Of a stretch of DNA of 64,000 bases, positions 48,113-64,000 are shown one piece after another. Source of the stretch: Daucus carota subsp. sativus. Lineage: Eukaryota; Streptophyta; Magnoliopsida; Apiales; Apiaceae. The DNA lies in contig NC_030381.2 in assembly GCF_001625215.2 (NCBI RefSeq), positions 39,492,689-39,556,688 of the forward strand, read 5' to 3'. Made by a program: the position numbers and the translations under genes. Every line of letters starts with the position of its first letter. Within the stretch, counting starts at the first letter, position 1. The notes under the pieces are model-generated. The model did not search any database. It had not been told where the DNA came from and worked only from the letters and a program-made list of their open reading frames with translations.

Positions 48113-51100
48113 TAAGATGTGGTGGTTGAAGTCTATTCCAATATTATGTGCACCATACAATAATAGTGTGTATTTCGATTGTGGTCACGCCTTGGGCTAA
48201 CAAAGTGAACTTGTACCTTAGAGAATATTATATGCTGTTTGATTAGCTTGGATAGGATGATATATTTCGAGAAAAAAAAATAGAGGTGAAAGAAGAGCCA
48301 AGCAAGTGAGAGCAGAAGATAGAACCTTGGTCTCTCTTCTTTTCGATAAATTTGCAAAGAGATGAACCTGGCAGGAAAATGATCCCCGGTTTCTTACTCT
48401 AGTATAACCTAGCCGAGTTGAGTCGAACACTTTCAAATCGACTAAATAACCGGTATTTGAAATTGAGTTCGATAAAATCATGATTTGAACTTTGAAGTTC
48501 GAAGTCCGTCTCAATAAAAAGAAGTATAATGAGCATGAACTCAACTTTGAAGTTCGAACTGATTTTAATTTATAAAAACTCGAATTGTTCAACTCTAATC
48601 GGACTCAATTTAATAAATAAAATGATTATATGTATTAAATATTTATATAGTAATATATTTATTATTTATAAATAATAAAACCGAATAATTTAATGCTCGC
48701 TCAATAAAATAAAATATTTGGATAATTTCAGGTCGAGTTCGACTTGATTATTGTGCCAATCTAAATTCAAATATCTTATGCAACGAGTTCGAGCAAATGA
48801 ATGTCGACACGTTTGATTGACTCACTTATACGGTGAAGTTTTTGTCATATCGTAAAATGTAGTAAGATTTCGAGGAGCTGGTATGATTTGTTTAAAAAAT
48901 GATACACAAGGGAGGAGGAGGACGGTCGAGTGGCGTATGCCATTTTATTTAGCGGAGATTGATGTCATCACAAGATGATAAGCCTGTCGTGTAAGAGTGA
49001 TGAGTTCAGATGTCTAGGCCAGTAAATGAATCCTATAGTTTGCATATGAAAATCGAGTTCAATCTCATTTAATTTATTGGTTTTTTAATCGAGGTCTTCT
49101 TCAAACATTACGATCCATTTTTGTAGTTGGACATGATTTTACTAATAATCAATACACCACTTTTTAAGTTATATAATTTATAATAATTTATTATTATATT
49201 AATAGTTTTTATATCTGATAAGTTATAAATATAAAAAAAAAATTATCTAACCACATAAATTAAAAATTACTTTATAAATAAAATTTTACTAATAATCAAT
49301 ATACCACTTTTTAAGTTAAACTAAAGTGTCCCCGAGTAATACATCTTCAGCTTTTTATTATCATATTTTAATATCATTTGGTTCTAAATTTTGATTTAGT
49401 CTGATTAGTTTAAAAGAAATCGAATTCTAACTCCGCTCGGCTTGTTCAATATTTATCGATATTTTATTCGAATCTGTCATTGGTGTGGCGAACTTGAAAA
49501 AATAATATATTGTTGAGGGACTTTAAAGTTTGGTTATGTGCACCTATGTGACCGTCCACAGAACCGACCAACTTCGCAAATCAACATCACCTAAATTCTT
49601 TTTGCACGGAATGTAGAAAAAGGAGGATGGCGTAACACTACAAATGTATCGGTTATGTGGGGAATTTTTAAGACCCGCCATGTTCTTTCCCCATAACTCT
49701 TTTATTTACATTCCTCTTCTCCTCAATTAGCATATTTTTCCAGATATACATGTCGTAAGATTCTTACCTGTAGACTCTACTTGGACCTTAATATTTAATC
49801 ATTAGTTATCAGGGAACTTTTTTTTATGCAGCATGGCCATTTAGCAAGATGATCATGTAAAGTTTGCTGCAGTTTGGTGTTGGGAGACACTGGAATTTAT
49901 GATAGTATATTACCAAGCTAGACTTTGTTTTTGTGAGGTTTAATATGAAAGATTAGATGTTTTTCTTAGATGGATTACAAACTGATGTGTATCAGTGTAT
50001 GTATTTATTTTTCTGAAACGTCCATAATTATAAAAATTGGAATCGTAACTTATCAATTTATCTACCGATTCAAGATTAACCGTAAATTTGTCAGAGAATT
50101 TTTCGATAAATCAATGATTTTCAGTCAAATCATAGTGTACTTGATAAATCAGTAAAGTATTTACTTTTAAAGAATTAATCATGAATTTTTCAATACATCG
50201 AAATTTTTATAAAAACAGCTAACATTACTTATTTATTTTATTCAAGTCACTTGGTTAAAAAGTTGATTAAACAAAAACTATGCACTCTTATGATCAGCTA
50301 TGCTCCTTCGCACATGAAGTGACCTGATGTTTATCCCTGATCACAATAGATTGGAAAAATTGAGACCACTAAGAGGGAACGACAGTACCGGTTGCTGAAC
50401 CAAGTGTGCAGATTGCATAGTACATTACCGACTGAATTGAGTTGGGCTATATCAGGACACAACTGAGTTGCATGTCATTGTCGTTACCAGAGAAATATGC
50501 ACAAAAATAATCAACACGATGCTCAACAGCCATTTACTCCATCACCCTCAAGCCTATATCCAGATATTCTTCAGTGGAATATACTCGATGTCACCCTATA
50601 TGCATCCAAATTCCTATCCTAATTGAGTAATTTTTGTGAGATGTGAAAGATTCAATTGATTTTACTTATCTCTTGTGTATATACATATCTTGTTTTTAGT
50701 GTAATAGGATATTTTTTACTCCTACACAACTTGAGTCACTTGACGTTGGGTGATCAAAGTGATGATGTACTTCACGTTCTAGTAGCATTCCGTTTTCGTG
50801 GATTTATATATTCCATCTTAGTGGAATTTGTTAGAAATCATCCTATGGATACTACCCTAATTCAATAACTTAAATGATTGTGTCGTTAAATTCTTAGTGC
50901 TCTTCGAATTTTCGAGAACTCAATTGTAATGATAAGTACCCATTTTCTCTAAACTTGGTTTTGAGAAAATATTTCGAGAACATAAATGTTTTTTTATTAA
51001 TGATTTCTTAATTAAAAAGTATCGTTCTCACAAATTCCGGTAAAAATCGCTCTATTATGATAAAAAGTGCCGGTTAAAAAGTGTTGTCATAGAAATAAGA

Positions 51101-51883
51101 TAGCTTGTTGTTAACTTTTTGGTATTTGCATATTTGGATAATATAGTAATATTTTTGATGAAGTTTGATAATAAATTTTGGTAGCATCTTGTAAAAGCTT
51201 AAAAATATTGGAGGACCATCGCTTAAAAAATATGGAGGTCCATCTTTTCGTCAAAGCGACATTTGAGCTAAAGATTGTTGTTCAAAAATTATTTTTAAAT
51301 TTATCAAACAATTTTTCACGTATATTTTAATAAAAAAGTTGTTATTTGTAACGAGAATGTCAAACGGTGCCTAAATTTTACATTTGAACTGAACCGTTCA
51401 GAGATCCTACCAAAGGCAGATAGCCAAGTTCCAAATTCCTATATTTAGCTATAAGAAACTCTTCATAGATCTTACCCTAATTAGCGAGTTAAACATGTTT
51501 CTCTTTGTAAAGTACTGAAAAATCACTACACAACTTGAACTAACATGATAAGAAATGATGATGTATAGCGCATATTTTATATGATTTGGTTTTCGTGGGA
51601 AAATACTATGTGTGATTCTCCATTAACCCACAAGGGTGACAATGTATGACGGAGTGAGAGTGAGTCGAGTGACTGTATAACAAGTTCTAATATCATTTCG
51701 ATTCCGTAGGATATTATTATTCGTTTCAATGGAATGAGGTAGATGTCATTCTCTGTGGATCCTATTCTGAATTGGTGGGATGAATTTCGTTTCGAATCTC
51801 GCTATGACGCTATGTATGATAAACTCGAACAACAAAATTGACACTTTTACAAACACAAGAATCCAAAATCAAAAATAACAAAA
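48113..51883. other. intergenic DNA
   Basis: AT-rich. At about 48400-48800 the words GAGTTCGA, GAACTTTGAAGTTCGA and CTCGAATTG recur in both orientations, like the biased termini of hAT-type elements, but no boundaries can be set. No gene is supported among several 60-124 codon frames. Confidence 0.4.
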
Positions 51884-52018
51884 TTGACAAGTTTACGAAC
51901 ACAAGGATCAAGGATGCAAAATCAGATATTTGACAAGTTTACGAACACAAGGATCAAGGATCCAAAATCAGATATTTGACATGTTTACGAACACAAGGAT
52001 CCAATATCAGATATTTCA
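51884..52018. repeat. minisatellite, about 47-bp unit, three copies
   Basis: Units starting GACAAGTTTACGAACACAAG occur at about 51885 and 51932, and a slightly changed copy (GACATGTTTACG) at about 51978. A weaker, earlier partial copy lies at about 51840-51880. Each unit ends ATCAGATATTT. Confidence 0.8.
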
Positions 52019-52645
52019 GCGCTATGGTGATGACATATAATATGTTCAAATATTCAACTATTATGCACCTGTAAATAGGGGACTTCAGCTTGCTATTTTC
52101 TCATAAATGGCCTAACCTCCGTAGCTTTCTCAATACATTTCCTATATGCTCTTGCAACCGACCCATTTCAAGTGTTTTCGAACCCAAAAAGTAAAGGAAA
52201 AACAAACTGCGCATGGGTATATAAAGTTTTGAAGCATGTACTGAAAAGTAATCATGTTCTCCACTATTATTTCCATTAACTTTTCCAAACTTCTAAGACA
52301 TACACCACCACTGCATATAAAAGCAAAGCATATAGGCTCTTCCAACAGAACTGATTGATCATATATTGCCCTGTACATCGATTGCCTACAACACGGACAT
52401 TAAACTTGCAAGAACATAGGTGCGTAAAAATCTAAAAGATATTGAGATGCAACTCCGAAACAATCCCTAGTTTCAAATAAGGATAAACATGATGTTCTAA
52501 TTAAAGATACTATAAAACTTTGCATACCGGTAACTATTACAACTCTGTCGCGAGTCGGAATACCCCCACATGATGGCATATTGAGCATAAGCTTTATGTT
52601 TTGTCTACAACTACAGTACATTGATACATAGATAATGACGAATGC

Positions 52646-55528
<2,883 letters not shown>

Positions 55529-56445
55529 TGGCAGCACTGCTCAGATTGATTATATAGAACAGGATGCTTTCCAAATCCTACTTTAACTGTAGAAACAAAA
55601 TCAACATGACCTACAATTAGCAAATGTTGGTTCATCTACCCAATCCAAAATGGAAATCAAGACTAAAAATTATGGATCATAACATGTCTTCCTTATCTAG
55701 AATTAGTCCCAAAGACCGTATAGGCGTATACCATAAGAAGCTTTCCAACTTAAGCAGCACTTGTTTCATTGCATAAAAAAAAGCCACAACACTATCCCTA
55801 GTTATAAACAAGCTGCTACAAAAAAATAGAACAAGAATTCTTCCCAACCCCCAAGTGTTCAAAAGTATATATAATGATCTATAAGCGGAAAACCATCAAT
55901 GCATTAATAAATGCTATTCCAATATCTGTTCACAGCTCAGACCTACCAAAGATACGCACTTCATACACGGTGTTAGCATAATTTTTTCACAGCCACTTGG
56001 AAGTCACAAGTGCCAAAGAAAAGTCACTTATCGAGACTAACCCATTTACGTGTACTTTCAATTACAAACATGTAATCAAAGCCAGACTCTAATGCATATC
56101 ATCTATCAACATTCTCATATGTAACACTCAAGAAGCTAAAAAATGGGGGAAATTTTTAATTAAAACAAAATAGCCTTTTTATCAATTTATACACATTTAC
56201 ACAAACACATACATTTATATGGTCCGCTTCAGATGATAACACGACCTTCAAACTAAAGATCTTACAAACAGATTGCAATATAACTAGAAACCCATAAGCA
56301 GAAAATTTTTTTAACAAAGATCTACAAAATCAAAACCACCCCAAAACAAGAAAGATCCAGACACACAAACACACATGTTACACAACCGTAAACATGATAA
56401 AAATCCAAACTTTACAAGTAAAACAAGAAAAGAAAAGAAATTTAC

Positions 56446-56600
56446 CAATAAAAGGTCAAAATGAGAGGGGGGGGTTTGTAAATAGAACATCTGATCATAG
56501 TAATAAAAGCCAAGACTTGAAGTACTGCTAGTTGAACATGATGGGTTATTGAGATTTCAACCACAAACTGAGAGAGGGGAGAGAGAGATGTAAAGAGGGG
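56446..56600 (-). other. probable 5' leader exon of the GSK3 gene
   Basis: CT-rich minus-strand text from about 56600 (CTCTCTCTCCCCTCTCTCAG) to a donor TATTG|GTAAAT at 56446-56445. It holds short upstream ATGs, including ATG-TTC-AAC-TAG. The matching acceptor near the coding start is not certain. Inferred from composition and splice consensus. Confidence 0.45.
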
Positions 56601-56726
56601 ACAAGTAGTTTGCTTCGGATTTGTTCTTTTTTCTTTATTTTGCTGCTGTGGGTTGATAACAGTCAAAGAAAGAACTAAAACATTGAGTACATGATTTATC
56701 GGGGTGTTTTGAGTACATGATTTATC

Positions 56727-57185
56727 GGGGTGTATTCGATTGAGATTTTAATGGATTGTTTTTAGTCTATGAATTTTAATAGATTGTGTTTGATTTTGAT
56801 TTTGTGTGGATTCTTGATAAAATATTGTAAAGTTTATAGGATTTAAGCACAATGCTTCAAAATCCCATCGATTTTACTGGGATTTCAAAAAATTTAAAAT
56901 ATACTGAAAAATGTCACAAAATCCATCATTTTATGAAATGCAAAAAAATCCATCAGCATTTGAATATCATTAGATTTTAATGGATTTTAAAAAATCTCAA
57001 TTGAATACCATCGGATTTTAAAGCATAATTTAAAATCTCAATTGAATACCACCGGATTTTGTAGCATAATTTAAAATCCCAATTAATACCTCAAGATTTT
57101 AATGGATTTCAAACAATCCCAATCAAATACCCTCGGATTTCATGAATGCAAAAAAATGCTTTAAAATCTCAATACAATACACCTC
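56727..57185. mobile_element. MITE with internal tandem units
   Basis: Left end GGGGTGTATTCGATTGAGAT and inverted right end GAGGTGTATTGTATTGAGAT, both continuing TTTAA. Inside, a unit of roughly 45-50 bases (AAAATCTCAATTGAATACCA CYGGATTTT) is repeated about four times. Directly upstream, TGAGTACATGATTTATCGGG is itself present twice (about 56679 and 56710). Non-coding. Confidence 0.6.
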
Positions 57186-57304
57186 TCTTAACTTATCATT
57201 CGTAAAATATGTGTTATATGTGTTAGTAATTTTAACTTATTAATGAATTGTGGAATATTAAAAATAAAAGTGTTTTGTGAGTAACTTATGAGTAATTTTT
57301 TAGG

Positions 57305-57535
57305 AATGAGCATTAATCTCGACTCGCCCGATGCCGACCCGATTTCCGCACCGAATGTTTCGGGGATTCGGGGATTTTTTTAGATACGAGTCGAGGAATG
57401 GGGAGTCGGGGACGACTTTGGAAAAAAAATCGGGGATCGGGTCACGTACTGTTTTTAACATTCTCCGGCCTGATCCCCGATCCCCGACCCGATTTTTCCC
57501 GATTGTCGGCCCGATCCCCGACCCGATTATTATAT
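57305..57535. repeat. GC-rich CCCGAYCC repeat, hAT-like remnant
   Basis: A dense set of CCCGACCCGAT, GGGGATCGGG and related words in both orientations inside AT-rich DNA. It resembles the palindromic termini of hAT-type elements. The open frame across it (57331-57633) is a by-product of the repeats. Confidence 0.45.
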
Positions 57536-60500
57536 TATATATTACATATTGTAATTATTTATTAATATGTTTATATACTTTTTTAGGTGCAATTTCAGTT
57601 ATGAATTTTCACATCACCTATTTATTTATTTGAGAAAAAATTACTTTTATTGGGTACGACCTTGGGTCACCATATTTTGAGGATAATTACTAAACCAACT
57701 TCACAGGAAAATCTTAAATTTTACTTGAGCATTAAAATTTTTTATTACTTAAATATGCCAGTATGTGTTTTAATTAAAAGTAAACCACGCCACCATTTAT
57801 AATAATCGATTTTCATCTTTTGTTTTTATTAGTTTATTGATTATTGATTTATTCAAAAATAAAAAAATAACATATTCTAAGTTCTATATTAAAATTAATA
57901 AATACTCCAATTACTTGTCTTAAATTACTACTGCAAAGTTACATGTTACATGTGTTTTACTTTAAATATATATTATATTTAATATAATTAACTTCATTGA
58001 AATAAATTTTAATATTTAATTTTATTAATATAAGCCTTAAAATTAAAAAGTCATAATTAAATTATTGAAGATCTGTTTTAATTAAAATAATTAGGTAGAA
58101 ATATTATAAACTAATCCTAATTATGAATTTAAGTATTTAAAATGCAACTACATGCAATTCAATTAATTTGTCATGTAGGGGTTAAAACTATGATTTGTAT
58201 GTATACATACAATATTATTATAGATATTTTTAAAATTTTGATACTTTTCACAAAATATTTGAAAAAATATAATATCTTCGCAAACAAAATTTTAGACTTC
58301 GGATTTTCAGGAAAAAAATCCCTATATTTTAGTGCAATAAGTTGTTTCATGAATATTCATCGGGCTGGCCGCTGGCCCATACAGAATACCAATTATTTCC
58401 TGCAAAAAGTCACGGAAACAAGACAACCATGCAAAGAGCAGCCCACTAAAAAAACATGAAGAAAAAAAAAATTAGCAGGTTTTTGTAAAATGGTACAAAA
58501 CTGATCTTTAAAAAACCTGAAATTGTCAAATATTATAATACCGACACAACCACCTAAAACTAGTTAAATATGAAACTAATAACCAACTCCTTCGGGAAAA
58601 AAACTCCTTCCATTTTTTCTTACCTTTTTGTCCCACACATCCTTTTTGTCTCACCATATTTTTTATTTGTAATTCCAACAATGTCATTATATTTATTAAT
58701 GAAACATATTTGTTAAACTTATGTCATATCTTCAATATGTCAAAAACAAATTTATGTTATAAAAAGAACTTTTTAATATAAATTATAATGTCAATAGATT
58801 GAAATGTATTTTAAAAATGATGTAATTTTGATATTAAAACAATATAAAATTTATACCCTCTCCGTCTTAGCAGCAGGTTGTTTCCGCTCAATGTTTACGG
58901 ACATTTTGAGGTTTCAATAAAATATAATTGCATAATTTTTTTTAAATTTTGTTTTTTCTTAAAATTTAAATATCAATTTTTTATCGAGGGAAATAAATTT
59001 TAAAAATATTTTGTAAACTATATTTTGTGAAGCTCCCGGGACAGAGACAGAGTGAGTGTCAAAAAAACTATGGCGTGGGAGAAGGTAGAGCTTTTCTTTA
59101 AAGTTCAACTGGCATGGTCTGCAAAATGACCGAAGTCTTTAAAATCAAGGTATCGAGAAGGGCTTGTTAACCTGCCCGACGACAAATAAAACCAAGAAAT
59201 TAGTGGTTTCAGCACCCAAACCCTACTTTTTCTACACCCATTATTATTTATATTGCATGTGAGCATATTTTTATACTTAATTGCATGTTGATATATTTAC
59301 TTACATATCACGAATCGGGATTTTAACCAAACCAGCCGAACTCCAATAATTGATATATATCCTATTCTTTCATAAAAAACATGAATCAGGTGTGTACGAA
59401 ACAAAACAAATACAATTAAATACATGTTCCGTGACGAGTAAGAACAAGTAAAAGTTTGGTTATACTAGGTCAACGGTGTGAACGAATAGTCAAACCCTGC
59501 TAAAATTATGTTGACAATGTATAATTTCATTTCTAGAAAGGTCAGAGCAGTTGTTTCGGCCAAACAACTATAATTTGCATAATAGTATATACTTGACGGT
59601 TTTACTTTTCAACTCTTCTCTTTACACCTGTTGAAACCACAAAGAAATAATGGTCTTCTTTCCTAAGATAGGTGGATAACAAATTCCTCCCCATGTGATC
59701 ACAAATGTCCGTAAATACAACACACTGATTAAATGTCAAAAAGATTTAAAAAAAACACAAATGAGTCCACATTCCTAATATTTTTGAAGAAAAAGAAATG
59801 ATTCTATTAACTTGAAGTTCATTCAACATTATATTCTTACATTCAAGACGATCATGTCATCCAAAAATAATTAAACTTATAATTTATTCTTCTCGTCACC
59901 AGAGCAATACCCATTAACTCCGGATTAATATAATATAGTCCGTCCTTAATCAAGCCGCACAAATTTGTTTTTTAACTTCTCTCAAATACTCCGCCTATAG
60001 TAAAATTCAATTTTTACTAATATAATTGTTTGTCCGCCTATAGTAAAATCCAATTTATTTATTTTTCCATTTATGATCCGGGTTAACACCCTCAAACATA
60101 TATATATATCGTCAACATCCAACAATTTTGAACGAAGCTCGTGGATTAGCAGAAAATGGGGCCAACTGATTGTTCAAGTAGATGGTGAAAGAGGCGTACA
60201 GGGAATGTGATGAGTAGCTCAAAATCTACAAACGCAAAGAGGGGGCACCATACTGCGATTGACACCTATATACATGTCACGTTGCTTCGCTTATATAATT
60301 TGCGTTGAGTGATGAATTATGCACTCGCATATACCTACTGTAATAAGACACCTCCACAGCTTCAACTATACATGCTACTGAATTCAAATTGGGGTATCTA
60401 TGATTATGAATGATCTTACCTCAAAAAACTATATACTAGCAACTTGATGAACCATTGACCTTTAATTTATCTTGAGGATAAGTGAAAGACAATTATTACT

Positions 60501-61660
60501 TTTTTTGCTTTTTATGAATTTTGCATAACTTCCTGTTTTGCCAAGAGACGGCTATTAGTTTCGGACACAAAGCTTAGCAAAAAATTATTAATCAGCATGA
60601 CTGTTACGTAAACCGACTACATTTTATAGTATATTATATAGTTGACAACTAATAATGGAGTGCTTAGAATGAAAGTGAACTTTCGAATACCTTCTTATAA
60701 ATAGATAAGTACTTAACCTTTATATAAAAAATATTCTTTTTGTATTGTTTCTGGAGTTAATATTTAGAGGTTATTTTTTATTTGATAGAAATATAAAATC
60801 TTCATTTAAACTTATATTTCAGTCTTCAGACAAGGCCGACCCCAAAGATCCGGGTGCCCTAGATGATGTTTGAAAATGATGTCTCTATTTTTAAGGTCCT
60901 AAAGGAAAAAATTTCATATATCCAAATTAATATATAATAACATAATAAAAACATGGTTTTTATTTAAAAAAAAAACATGGTTTTAAGATTAATACAATTA
61001 AATCAAATGTATAGATTTATCATTATATACTACATGTGTGTGAATTTTGGTGTCCATGGGACACTGGTGCCCTGGTCGTTCGTTTTTGTCGCCTTACCCA
61101 AAAGAGTTGTAAATTAGCCTTATTCTTTTTATTAAATAAAAAGTAAAACACTTTTTTTAATATTTATACAAAAAATTATTATAAAAATTATATATTTTAA
61201 AAAATATAAATACTTAAATTTTCAAAGATAGGCTCTCCAAAACAAAAGACTACTTATTTTATAAATATATAGGCATATATCCTTTTATTGCGTGGGTTTG
61301 CTGCATAGAGAAAACTCTTAATAATTTTAAAAATTATTCAAAATTTTAAAAAGAACAAAATATTCTCCGAATAGAGCAGCATAATTCGATTAACTATGAT
61401 CGCTCTTTGTGCATTAACATTCTTCTCCTTAATTTTGAATAAAAATAAAAACAAATAAAAAATGATAAATAATATAATTATATTTTTTTGCCAAAATAAT
61501 ATAAATATTAATTCTATTGATCTTCATTAATTTTCTAAAAAAATAACATAAATATAATTTTCATATAATTTCAGTTCAAAATTCACTTTTTATTTCACGT
61601 AGTTTTACTTTTCTCGGAAGAAAAACTCATTAGCAAGTAGCCAAGTAGCAACCACCAAAG
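57536..61660. other. intergenic DNA
   Basis: AT-rich with no supported gene. A possible Stowaway-like element lies at about 58858-59050 (left CCTCTCCGTCTTAGCAGCAG, right GGGACAGAGACAGAGTGAG). A GGGCTGGCCGCTGGCCCAT palindrome lies at about 58362-58381. The 105-codon frame at 58142-58459 has no recognisable family. Confidence 0.4.
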
Positions 61661-62230
61661 CTAGGCCTCTAAATCGGTACGGACTATCTGGTGGCTCGGC
61701 TTATATCCGGTTCGAAAATACGATATATGTCTCATATATCTGTTTTGTAAACGATCCAAATCTGGCGGAAAAATTAAACCCGTATAATATATGATCTCGG
61801 ATATGAGCACGCCTATACCCGCTCAGATTCAGTCTCATATAATTTTTCATAATATGATCCGACCCGAATACCTGAATATGATCCACGGTTCATATTCGAT
61901 TCGAACTCGTATACATATCATATTTTAAATCCATCACATTTGTAATAAAATAGTCATCATTTTATAAAATTTTAATATCTTATTTAAGTTTATATCTTCA
62001 TATATATATTTAATAAATGATATATAATAATGTATAATTATAAGTTATAATTATAAATTATTATACTTTATAATATTATAATACGGTACTGGATCATATT
62101 CGGTTTAGATCCGGATCTTAGATACCCAGGATCATTTATATCAAAATTATGTCACGAACTCAAATCTGGACAAGCTAAAAATTATATGATCAGATAATTG
62201 AGCAGAGGGGTACCGGTATCGCTCCATAAT
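61661..62230. repeat. degraded hAT-like remnant with CCGGATC/GATCCG words
   Basis: Repeated GGTTCGAAAATACGATATAT, CGGTTCATATTCGATTCGAA and GGTTTAGATCCGGATCTTAG in opposite orientations frame an AT-rich core. No boundaries or target duplication were resolved. Confidence 0.35.
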
Positions 62231-62315
62231 TTTACAGCCCTAACCAAAGTTGATGCAAAGTCAACTGGCTAGTTCCGTCATTTAAACTGAAAACCCTCTC
62301 GCTGCACCTCAAAAT

Positions 62316-62470
62316 ACGTCACGTGCATGCCGCGTGACCTCTTTTCGCATTGCGTGTTATTTCCTTGATCCACGTCATCTGCCTCCAAAAACCCGACACC
62401 TGTCTGTCATCAGCTAATCACAACTGGCTACAGCCGGTATCTTCCCCTTCACCAACCCCCATGTATAAAT
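62316..62470 (+). promoter_or_regulatory. stress-type promoter: G-box/ABRE, CCGAC and TATA box
   Basis: ACGTCACGTGC at 62316-62326 contains the palindromic G-box CACGTG. CGCGTGACC follows at 62331, CACGTCAT at 62371-62378, a DRE/CRT core CCGAC at 62393-62397, and TATAAATAA at 62464-62472. ABRE-like sites close to a DRE core are typical of ABA- and dehydration-responsive plant promoters. Factor binding is inferred. Confidence 0.6.
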
Positions 62471-62582
62471 AACAACTTGAAGCTCTTCTCTCTCACAAAA
62501 CTCCATTTTTAAAAGATTCTTAACTATACACACACGTATACATATAAATTGAGATATATAGATACAGATTGAAATTGGTTAG

Positions 62583-62756
62583 ATGGGTGCTGAAGCAGAG
62601 GTGATAATACAGCAGATTATAATCCCCACAGTGCAGTATGGATCACGATCCAGTAGTAACTTGAGAGAGATAAATGATTTAGTTGGTGTTTCTGATCCGG
62701 GTTTTAATTGTGACCCGGTTTCTCCATCCGGGTCGCTCACAGCTCTCTCTCCTCCG
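62583..62756 (+). CDS. first coding exon of an unrecognised gene (continues past window)
   Basis: The ATG lies about 90 bases after the expected start point of a clean TATAAATAA promoter and opens 58 codons ending at a consensus donor CTCCG|GTAAGT. The peptide starts MGAEAEVIIQQIIIPTVQYG, then is Ser/Asn-rich (SRSSSNLREINDLVG) and Pro/Ser-rich near the end. No domain is recognised. A long intron with a GA microsatellite and a poly-G run follows. The nearest good acceptor, CTGTAG at 63773-63778, is followed in frame by DPLVLCTTDRSSV and a stop at 63818-63820. The product may therefore be only 71 residues, or an AG|GTCTTC donor at 63806-63807 may lead into further exons outside the window. A regulatory or disordered N-terminus is plausible but the function is unknown. 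Confidence 0.55.
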
Positions 62757-64000
62757 GTAAGTTTACCCGTTTTCTTGTACTTTTATTGTCTGTGTGTGTG
62801 AGAGAGAGAGAGAGAGGGAGAGAGATAGAGAGAGACAGCTCTATGATTTAGTTGGGTTTGTTTTGTATGATTGATTTTGAGAGAGAGAGAGAGAGGACTA
62901 TGTGATTTAGTTGGGTTTGTTTGGTATGATTGAAAAGATTTGGTTATTGTATGTATATGTTGGTTATAGTTATATGATCTAGCTGGGGTTTTGGTATGAT
63001 TGAATTTTTGTGTTTTTCGTATGTATGTTTTGACTTTTTTGTGTATCGGATTTGAGTTGGATGGTTAGGTCTTAAGATGAAGTAATTTGTTTTGTTTTGA
63101 AGTGGAGGCCGGAGGGGTTTGCTTGATTTGGTGAAAGCTTAGCTCTAGTTTTGATCTGAGCTGGATGAATACTAGTTAGGAGAATTGCAAATGTTTGTTT
63201 TAGCTAAAAATGTTAAAGTTTGATCAAGGGTTTATTAAAAATCTAGCTCTTTGTTTGTTAAGTTGCCGATTATCAATAAATAAGTTGTTGGTAGATCTTT
63301 AGGACAATCTTTAAGCTTGTTGTATAGATTAAATTTTGGAGGATATTTGGATAAGTTTGGATATTAACCCGATGGCTTGTACTCCTTCGATGGCCAAGTT
63401 TCCCAAAAAAAATTTGGGGGGGGGGGGGGGGGGGGTCATCTTTATATGTCAAGATGGCTCTTGAGTCTTGATTAACACTCTGTTTCGGGATTTGGTTACA
63501 AACACCGGATCGACCCCGGGGTTAAATAAATGATTAGAGCATGTTAGGGGTAGATGGGTTGACCTCTGAGATGTATGGTATTACGTGAGTTTTGTTAAGT
63601 TGTCAGGTTTTTGGAAACTTTCAAACTTCGACTGCAAGTGGACAGGGTCAATTGAATCATGTATCTTTGTTGTTTGGGATTCTTGTTTTCTGTTTATTGG
63701 CTTTTTTAAAGTTTGTCTTCTAAGCATGGTTGTTTGTGTGTCATATAAGTGGGTTGTGAATGTTTTGTGATGCTGTAGGATCCTCTCGTATTATGCACAA
63801 CTGATAGGTCTTCAGTGTGATCTTACAAATGATAGATCTTAGTGGCTCCTACTTGTCTATAGATATTCAAGTAACGTGGTTATCATTTCTTGTTGAGGTT
63901 GCTATATGCTGCATTTAGTTTAACAGACAAACAAACTTACTGTTTAACATTCCATATCTGTATGTTAATTGCATTTACTATTACACGACTTTTGGTATAA
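62757..64000 (+). other. intron and downstream sequence of the 62583 gene
   Basis: T-rich intron-like DNA with GA microsatellites at about 62799-62835 and 62879-62895 and a poly-G run at about 63416-63435. No other gene seen before the window ends. Confidence 0.45.

Noticed and set aside
51840-52018. Possible CRISPR-like array
   Set aside because: Units are directly abutting with no unique spacers, and the genome is a plant; it is an ordinary minisatellite.
57331-57633. 100-codon frame rich in Arg, Pro and Gly
   Set aside because: Produced by the CCCGACCCGAT repeat of a transposon-like remnant.

Overview
This is plant nuclear DNA. The genes are split by many short GT-AG introns, the intergenic DNA is strongly AT-rich, there is a nuclear-type tRNA-Glu, and the proteins are plant-specific (chloroplast PII, NIMIN, a BOR boron transporter, a group I shaggy-like kinase). 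It is most likely from a eudicot. The genus cannot be fixed from the sequence alone. No bacterial operon, phage, CRISPR array or organelle insertion was seen.

Layout from left to right. 1-2530: the 5' part of an ARF1-type small GTPase on the minus strand, cut by the window start. 2531-7991: AT-rich repeats, including a hAT-like element and a MITE. 7992-10454: a complete eight-exon nitrogen sensor PII (GLB1), minus strand. 11001-13250: a cluster of DNA-transposon MITEs and a tandem duplication. 14275-17216: a three-exon DUF952 protein, plus strand. 20396-20798: a fold-back Mutator-type MITE. 24053-28100: a complete 12-exon BOR-type boron exporter, plus strand, with a leader that appears to contain several short upstream ORFs. 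28474-35172: a TRIM retroelement, an unexplained island with an in-phase repeat, Stowaway MITEs, and a 1.25-kb Mutator-like element nested in a Stowaway. 35997-39776: two NIMIN genes (NPR1 interactors), minus strand, with a tRNA-Glu(CTC) and a duplicated non-coding segment between them. 40661-45630: more MITEs, a second TRIM and SINE-like sequence. 46064-47905: a complete polygalacturonase, minus strand. 52646-55528: a complete GSK3/shaggy kinase, minus strand. 56727-62230: transposon remnants. 62583 to the end: the start of an unrecognised gene behind a stress-type promoter.

The genes do not form a pathway cluster. They are independent housekeeping (ARF, PII, GSK3, tRNA), nutrient (BOR), wall (polygalacturonase) and defence (NIMIN) loci. 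Two regulatory layouts deserve attention: mirrored TGACG/CGTCA pairs upstream of both NIMIN genes, which fit salicylate/TGA-factor control, and AUG-stop minimal ORFs in the probable leader of the boron transporter, which fit translational control by boron. I found no clearly undescribed system. The least explained items are the island at 30727-31500, the duplicated segment between the NIMIN genes, and the 62583 gene. Exon positions were derived by hand from splice consensus, reading frame and family knowledge.
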